The position numbers and the translations under genes were made by a program. Source: Terfezia claveryi (Eukaryota > Ascomycota > Pezizomycetes > Pezizales > Pezizaceae). From it: DNA of 11,898 bases. The notes under the pieces were generated by a model. The model saw only the letters and a list, made by a program, of their open reading frames with translations, was not told where the DNA came from and made no database searches. This document shows positions 6,980 to 11,898 of this stretch, one piece after another. Positions within the stretch are counted from its first letter, which is position 1. Every line of letters starts with the position of its first letter. The DNA lies in the NCBI GenBank assembly GCA_015179025.1, contig WHUX01000754.1:1-11898 (forward strand). Reading direction: 5' to 3'.

Positions 6980-7187
6980 TCACAAGATAACATCAGGGTC
7001 CCGAGGCTTACGAGGATTATCCAGATGGAATTTTCGAATTAAATCGGCTGCTCCATCCTTCAGGTTCTCATATGGTTCCCATGTGTCGTCATCAGGACCG
7101 TAACCCTTCCAAGAGACTAAATACATAACCCGTCCCTTCCTGAGCTCACTTGTCCTAACCTTTTCCACCTGGTATTCCGATTCTTCA
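6980..7187 (-). pseudogene. pol: Chromodomain at the C-terminus of right pol
   Basis: Chromodomains bind methylated histone H3 tails; on integrases of this clade they target insertion to heterochromatin. The frame ending with TGA at 6980-6982 reads VEKVRTSELRKGR, YLVSWKGYG, DTWEPYENL and DLIRKFH, a clear class I chromodomain of normal length (about 55 residues). The first aromatic of the cage is the Tyr in the EYQVEK stretch just before position 7168; the other two are the Trp and Tyr of WKGY. All three cage residues are present. The upstream side is separated from the rest of pol by loss of one base near 7186-7188. The last residues, NPRKPRDPDVIL, are a usual tail. Confidence 0.88.
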
Positions 7188-7725
7188 GGTCGACTGGAGG
7201 GGGTGTTGGCGAGCGTCTGCCGGCAATCGTGTTAAGGTGGTAGGGTTCCAACAAACTAATATAAAAATGGGTGAGTTTTGCCTATGCTCGGGGAAGCTCT
7301 AACTCATAGGCATAGGTGCCTATAAGCCGTTTGATTCTAAACTTCCCTCGTAACTTGTAGTCAAGCTTCTTGGTCGGACGCCTTGTTTTGATGTTCTTTG
7401 CGTTGACCATAACCCAATCTCCCACTTTGAATGTCGGTTCCTTCTCTGCTACCTTGAGATTGTAGTATTTAGACATCCGGTCCTGTGCTGCCTTCATGTT
7501 CTCCCTCATAGCCTTCCTCATTGCGTCCAAGGTTTCGACTGTCTTAACTGCCTCAGGGTTGTTCGATTCAGTTGAAGCTTCGGTTGGGTTCTGGAAATTA
7601 TTTTCTGGGTGTTGAGCGTATGCGGCAAAGAATGGTGTGAGTTTGGTACTAGAATGGACAGTGTTATTATAACAGAACTCGGCAAATGGTAATAACTCGA
7701 CCCAGTCATCTGATCCCAACAGCAA
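7188..7725 (-). pseudogene. pol: Integrase C-terminal domain (GPY/F type) of right pol
   Basis: The segment from 7725 reads DDWVELLPFAEFCYNN, then HSSTKLTPFFAAYAQHP, an Arg/Lys-rich helix (MRENMKAAQDRMSKYY), KVGDWVMVNAKNIKT and LDYKLRGKFRIKRLIGTYAYELELP. The last part is the GPY/F module of chromovirus integrases, with GKF in place of GPF. The frame meets TAG at 7282. The expected short THP segment is in another frame between about 7290 and 7262, after which SLLEPYHLNTIAGRRSPTPPP resumes in the first frame. So there is a short frame excursion with two compensating indels. It acts in DNA binding and connects to the chromodomain. Confidence 0.85.
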
Positions 7726-8070
7726 TACGTCCGTAGATAATGCTCAAGGGTCTGGTTGACTCGTTCAGTTTGACCATCAGTCTGGGGGTGATATGCCGAG
7801 GACTTATCCAACTCAACTCCTAATAACCGCATTACCTCCATCCAAACCGAACTTGTAAATACCGAATCCCGATCCGAAACAACCCTCTTTGGTAATCCAT
7901 GCAGCCTCCAAACCTCCTTGACAAATATCCCAGCCAACTCTTTTGCCTTCCGGTTCTTTAAAGGAATGAAATGCGACATTTTAGTAAACCTATCAACAAT
8001 AACCCAAATCTGATTATACCCTTTGACTGGTGGTAAATCAGTGATGAAATCCATCGAAATATGTTCCCAG
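7726..8070 (-). pseudogene. pol: Integrase catalytic core (D-D-X35-E) of right pol
   Basis: The core strand-transfer domain reads HISMDFITDLPPVKGYNQ (first Asp), VIVDRFTKMSHFIPL, GLPKRVVSDRDSVFTS (second Asp), and AYHPQTDGQTERVNQTLEHYLR (Glu). Exactly 35 residues separate the second Asp from the Glu, the family spacing. All three catalytic residues are intact. The upstream boundary near 8070 and the downstream one near 7725 are places where one lost base switches frame; after each the expected next block follows immediately in the new frame. Loss at 7725 falls in a short A run and at 8071 in GGCC on the plus strand. Confidence 0.93.
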
Positions 8071-9177
8071 GCCTGTAGGGGATTGGAAGAGGTACGAGCT
8101 TGCCATATTTCTTGTGTCTTACAGTTTTGTTTCTTTGGCAAGCATCGCATGTACGTACATAGTTTCGTACCCAGTCTTCCATGTTAGGCCAGTAGTAATT
8201 TCGTTTCATGAGCTCGAGGGTTTTGTCACGTCCGAAATGACCTGCAACTTTAGCATCATGGCACTGGAAAGCCACTTTCAACTTAAGGGAGTTGTTGTCA
8301 GGTATATATAGGCGACGTTCATAGGTTACCATGTCATCTTCTAAACTGTAATGTTCAAGTCCAGGATACTCCTTGCCAAACTTCAACGCGTTCCGAATCC
8401 CTAACCACTTGTCATCCTTGAGGCCAGCCTCTTGGATCTCCTTCGACCAACTTGATTCTTCCGTTTGTGAGGCCTTCACTGCCATGATGCGGCGCGTTAC
8501 TAGACTCTCCTCACTCGTTCCTAGTTGGAATTGACCAGGCTTGAACATCCGAATCGTGTGGTCCTGCTTCTCTCCCCCTCCTTCGAGGTCAGGATTAACC
8601 TGACGAGAAAGCGCATCTGCCTTGCCATTCTTATCACCTGGGCGGTAGATGATTCTAAAATTGAACTGGCTTAGTATTTCCGCCCATCTGGCCTGCCTTC
8701 GATTGAGTATCTTAGTGGAATTAAAGTACTCAAGGTTCTTATGGTCCGTATACACAATTATCTCCTCCGGGGCACCCATGAGAAAATGTCTCCATTCTTG
8801 GAAACAATTGACAATTACGACCATTTCTTTATCATGGACGTCGTAATTAAGTTCTGCTGGGATAAAGCGTTTCGAATAGTATGCTACTGGGTGCCAACGA
8901 CCATCTGGTTCTTTTTGGGATAGAATACCAGCTTTTGCTAGATCAGACGCGTCTGTCTCAATCATTTTTGGTCGTTCTGGGTGATAATGGCATAGTATCG
9001 GAGCAGTGATGAACCTATATTTTAGCTCATCGAAGGCCTGTTGACACTGCTGTGTCCAGTTCCAAGGAACTCCATTGTGCGTCAGTGTCTGAATCGGCAA
9101 TGCCAAACTACTAAAGCCTTGAATAAACCGGCGATAGAAATTAGCAAACCCAATAAACCTCTGCACTTCTTTGACGT
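8071..9177 (-). pseudogene. pol: RNase H and integrase zinc domain of right pol
   Basis: This is one open stretch of about 367 codons. In order: the RT-RNase H connection (QRFIGFANFYRRFI), TDASDLAKAGILSQ with the first catalytic Asp, DVHDKEMVVIV with the Glu, VYTDHKNLEYF with the third acidic residue, LNRRQARWAEILSQFNF, KADALSR, a variable linker, and the integrase HHCC finger (His, six residues, His, 29 residues, CDAC). The RNase H residues and all four zinc ligands are intact. It ends in a KKYGKLVPLPIPYRP stretch that leads into the integrase core in the next frame. The switch at 9177 fits one base lost from a TT on the plus strand. Confidence 0.94.
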
Positions 9178-9832
9178 TCGAGGAGCCTGCCAGGCGAGGA
9201 TATCCTCGACTTTCTTCTGCCCCATTTGTATCCCCTTTGTACCTACTTTAAATCCCACGAATTCGACTTCTGGGACATGGAAGATACACTTGTCTATGTT
9301 GACACAAAGGTTATTCTCTGTTAGTTTCTGCAGCACCCAACGGACGAGCTCGACATGTTCTTCCTCTGTTTGGGTATAAATGAGGATATCATCAATATAT
9401 ACAACTATTCCTCGGTCAATTCGTTCCGATAGAATATTGTTAACATGTCGCTGGAATACAGATGGCGCGTTAGTTAGCCCAAAAGGCATAACTGTATATT
9501 CGTATAAGCCATATCTTGTCTTGAATGCTGTTTTCCACTCGTCTCCGGCTGCTATTCTGAGTAGGTTAAACCCGAGTTTGAGATCGAGTTTGGAGAAAAC
9601 CTGTGAAGTACCAACTTGTTCCATTAGGGTAGTCATAAGTGGTAGGGGATACTTGTCTTTTTTGGTTATGGCATTGAGCCCTCTATAGTCTACGACTATT
9701 CTGAGCTTGCCATTTGGCTGTTTGGCGAAGAATATAGGAGCGCCAGCACTGCTTTTGCTCGGTCTTATCTTGCCGGTTCGGAGCATCTCATCTAGGTATT
9801 CTTTGAGAAGCTCCAATTCATCAGGGGAGAGG
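9178..9832 (-). pseudogene. pol: Reverse transcriptase domain of right pol, catalytic motifs intact
   Basis: This is the RNA-directed DNA polymerase of the element. The blocks are ELLKEYLDEMLRTGKIRPS, GKLRIVVDYRGLN, FSKLDLKLGFNLLRI (catalytic Asp), WKTAFKTRYGLYEYTVMPFGLTNAPSVFQ split over two conserved motifs, and VVYIDDILIYT with both active-site aspartates (YIDD). The order and spacing are normal for Ty3/Gypsy RT, and no internal stop occurs. It joins protease upstream after one lost base in the GGGG at 9831-9834, which otherwise would put LSPDELELLKEY in frame. It joins RNase H downstream after one lost base near 9177. Confidence 0.95.
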
Positions 9833-10787
9833 GGTATAGTTTTCCTGACGGGGGACTCTTTCCTTCTTCTAACTCAATTGTCATGTCTTGTGGACCGTGC
9901 GTGGGAAGGGCGGATTGCAACTCCTTTCCAAAGATTTTTACAAAATCCCTGTACTGTGTTGGCAATCGATCAGCAAGTTCATGGATATTTTCAGTCGCTG
10001 TTATTTTCATAACCTTGCGAACGTCTCCATTAGCGAACTTCTGATAATCCCATTCCCCTATTTCAATTAATCCGACATATTGAGTCTCTGCAAGTACTTC
10101 GTCAAAGTCAGCGAAATCAGTAACCTCCTCGATTTCCAACGCTCTTTTTAGCTCGAGTCCATAAGGAGTGGTGACCCGTAGCTTATCACAATTGGCTTTA
10201 ATCCAATCCATCCCCAAAATGAGTGGAAGACCTGGTTCGAGGCACGCAACCTCAGTTACCAGGTCAAGAGTTTTGTTTCGTCCCGATCTTGCATCTGGGA
10301 CCTCCATCTGCAGGTTCTGAACCTGCACTGTGCCAGACCTCTTGAGAATCGAGCCGTCGGCGCTCTCTAATCTCAGTCTTTTCTCCCTCTTAACCCAAGG
10401 CAGCATCATCTGTTCAACGAAAGAAGAATCAAAAATCGTGGCTTCTGCGCCAGTATCAACCAAAGCATTAATGGAAATTTCGCGTTTATTTCCTCCGTAC
10501 ATCCAAGATAACTTAACAGAGATAAGAAATTTCAGTCCTTCACGCTTCAATACCTTCGCACCCGATTTTCCTGCCAAAGAGAGATCCTTAATTCCATCCA
10601 ATGAAATATCCGGCACCGCCACCTTTCGTGGTCTTTTTTCGAGTGCGCCAATATGAGGAGCCACCTCATCATCAGCTTTTCTTTTTGTCCCTTTTTTTGC
10701 GTTTTTATTTGATAAAGAAAGAGAAGAAATAGCAGAAGAAGACAAATTGCGAGAAACAGAACTAATCAAAACAGGATCAATATCCAT
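9833..10787 (-). pseudogene. pol: Aspartic protease region and pol N-terminus of right element
   Basis: From the ATG at 10787 the frame gives a Ser-rich start, a basic region (KRK at residues 35-37 and KRPRK at 51-55), a linker, the protease active site ALVDTGAEATIF with DTGA at residues 111-114, and the second protease motif LILGMDWI near residue 191. Then comes a connector toward RT with LPTQYRDFVKIFGKELQSALPTH. Protease acts as a dimer to mature the polyprotein. The ATG may not be the true start: the same frame is open upstream to an amber codon at 10905, which ends Gag. The region ends where a base lost from the GGGG at 9831-9834 shifts the frame into RT. Confidence 0.9.
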
Positions 10788-10907
10788 CGGTTCCCCTTCA
10801 TGTTCCTCCTTCCAACTGCCAACAGAGATGCCATTCCTTATAACACAAATAGAAAACCAATCCTGCGAGACTATCCGACCCGACGTACTAGATAGCCCGC
10901 ATCCCTA
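10788..10907 (-). promoter_or_regulatory. Gag-pol junction: amber stop in the same frame as pol, with downstream stem
   Basis: Gag ends with TAG at 10905-10907, and the next 39 codons are open in the same frame to the pol ATG at 10787. Seven bases after the stop a stem can form: minus-strand GGCTATC (10897-10891) with GATAGTC (10875-10869), seven pairs including one G-T, loop 15 bases. This resembles stop-codon readthrough sites of some retroelements. It could equally be a CAG-to-TAG mutation in a single gag-pol frame, or pol may start at its own ATG. Confidence 0.5.
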
Positions 10908-11898
10908 ACAGTCCGAATTTTCCCCATAATCCAACTCATCCTCACTCACAATATGCCCAAACTGAACCTCAAGTGGCGTTGCTACAGCCGCTCCTGCAGA
11001 CACTGTCGCCACTTTCTTTGCTTCCTCCTTTCCCTTTCCCTTTCCCTTTGACTCAACCGTAGGTTTCCAACCATTCGTACAGTCACCCATCATGTGAGTT
11101 TTGTCCCCACACTTGATGCACTGTCCATCCTTCTTCCGAGCCTGTCGCATTGCATATGTGACTTTATCTTGACCAGGCTCTTTTTCCTTCTTGGAGGAAG
11201 TATCGGATTTGGGCTTGGATTTGGCATCAGGCTTGGTTTTTGCCTTCTGCTTTGGTTTGGTAATCCGATCTTTAAGGTTCTCGGATTTTTTTTCGGTAGT
11301 CTTGGGGTATTGGGTACCTCCTTTTTCGCACCAGCAGCCTGTTCTTTTTGACGGAACTGGCTCTGTGCATGGGCCTCCCTAACCTTCTCATACTCAACCT
11401 GAGACCCGGCATTTGCGATAGCCTGGAAGCACATTTCTGTACTTGCGGTACCTTATCTAGAATGTCCTTGTCAGTACTGACTCGGACCATATGGGCCCGA
11501 GTCTCAGGCTGAATTGCACTAATCAGGTGCTCCCAGAGCTGTTCCCGTGGTAGTTCCGCTACAACTGGTGAACCCTGACACGAGCGATGAAATCTTTCAT
11601 CAACTCACCTTTTTTCTGGAACTCCTTCTGAAGGGAGACCTTCGCATCCCGCTTCTCATGCTGGTTCTGTTGCATTTATGAATTCACGTTTAAAGACGTT
11701 AAACGTGTCCCATTCAACCCATCCGGAGTTGGAGTCTGGTGTACGCTTGTGTTGGTTTGCAGTACCAAGTGCTCACACCTCCTGTAAGTTGTAGTCCGCT
11801 ACGAACAGGATTTTTCGCTATGAGTAGAGTATGTTAGCGGCATGCGTTCAAAGGGTGTGGTCTACCTTCATCAGGAATTCCTTCAGCTTGCTTGAAGT
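10905..11898 (-). pseudogene. gag: Gag of right element, partial, with CCHC zinc knuckle
   Basis: Gag forms the particle and packages RNA. Reading into the window from its edge, blocks typical of fungal Ty3/Gypsy Gag appear in shifting frames: KLKEFLMKVDHT, KILFVADYNL, a GWVEWDTFNVFKREFINAT block, KGELMKDFIARV, ELPREQLWEHLISAIQPETR, a Lys/Pro-rich linker, and the knuckle GQCIKCGDKTHMMGDC (CX2CX4HX4C). It ends DELDYGENSDC before TAG at 10905. Single-base losses fit near 11854, 11813 (TTTTT), 11563, 11435 and 11290 (a run of eight T). One shift of the other sense lies at 11655-11680. A TGA at 11773-11775 sits where Trp would fit. The N-terminus is outside the window. Confidence 0.85.
11028..11049 (-). 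repeat. Hexanucleotide microsatellite in gag linker
   Basis: The plus strand repeats CTTTCC about 3.7 times. In the Gag frame it encodes alternating Lys and Gly (KGKGKGKE) just after the zinc knuckle, a basic flexible stretch that could aid RNA binding. Length variation by slippage is likely. Confidence 0.75.

Larger units (their letters stand above)
5277..11898 (-). mobile_element. Ty3/Gypsy chromovirus LTR retrotransposon, largely preserved motifs, 5' end outside window
   Basis: Read on the minus strand: Gag with zinc knuckle, amber stop, protease (DTGA), RT (YIDD), RNase H, integrase (HHCC, D-D-X35-E), chromodomain, polypurine tract, then an LTR with perfect 10-bp inverted ends. The protein families and their order are unambiguous. 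The reading frame is broken at about ten sites, most of them consistent with loss of one base near 11854, 11813, 11563, 11435, 11290, 9832, 9177, 8071, 7725 and 7187. A nonsense codon (TGA) lies at 11773-11775, and a TAG at 7282 may belong to a local frame excursion. The 5' LTR, primer-binding site and Gag N-terminus lie beyond 11898. Confidence 0.95.

Noticed and set aside
9041..9379. Plus-strand open frames over the right pol and gag (for example 9041-9379, 9380-9688, 11094-11351)
   Set aside because: They are antisense shadows of the RT and Gag coding strand and have no recognisable domain.
11286..11293. Programmed frameshift at the run of eight A (minus strand) in gag
   Set aside because: It lies in the middle of gag before the zinc knuckle, not at the gag-pol border, and is one of many similar single-base losses.

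Overview
The window looks like repeat-rich DNA of a filamentous fungus, most likely an ascomycete. It is almost entirely two Ty3/Gypsy LTR retrotransposons of the chromodomain (chromovirus) type lying tail to tail, with no recognisable host gene, tRNA or rRNA. The fungal assignment rests on the polyprotein type (CCHC Gag, then protease, reverse transcriptase, RNase H, integrase and chromodomain), the TGTCACGGGG LTR ends of the right element, and C-to-T decay resembling repeat-induced point mutation (RIP) in the left element. The species cannot be named from the sequence.

Left element, 1-4935, plus strand: the 5' end lies outside the window. It runs from a Gag tail with a 48-bp tandem repeat and a zinc knuckle, through protease, RT, RNase H, integrase and a chromodomain-like tail, to a polypurine tract and a predicted 558-bp 3' LTR. 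From 829 to 4242 it keeps one reading frame with no indel but carries more than 30 internal stops, mostly TAG. These sit where Trp, Gln or Arg is expected, which fits CpA-to-TpA change on both strands. Even the LTR ends read TA...TA instead of TG...CA. Some catalytic residues were lost by transversions that RIP does not explain.

Spacer, 4936-5276: a G-rich, degenerate GGGCTAG minisatellite with four embedded TTTTCTTTTGT blocks.

Right element, 5277-11898, minus strand: read from high to low coordinates, it has a Gag entering from the window edge (11898-10905), an in-frame amber codon, protease, RT, RNase H, integrase and chromodomain (ending at 6980), a short 3' UTR, a polypurine tract and a 1460-bp 3' LTR (6736-5277). 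Its protein motifs are well preserved (DTGA, YIDD, RNase H acidic residues, HHCC, D-D-X35-E, chromodomain cage). The frame is broken at about ten places, nearly all explicable as loss of one base, often in a short homopolymer. Apart from the gag-pol amber and a TAG at 7282 that may belong to a frame excursion, I see only one nonsense codon. It is therefore much younger than its neighbour, and it either decayed by small deletions or carries local sequence errors.

The genes of each element would act together in one retrotransposition cycle: Gag forms the particle, protease matures it, RT and RNase H copy the RNA, integrase inserts the cDNA, and the chromodomain probably steers insertion to methylated-histone chromatin. 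The left copy is certainly dead. The right copy is not functional as written. The most interesting signals are the gag-pol amber with a downstream stem, the opposite decay modes of the two elements, and several perfect hairpins in the LTRs.
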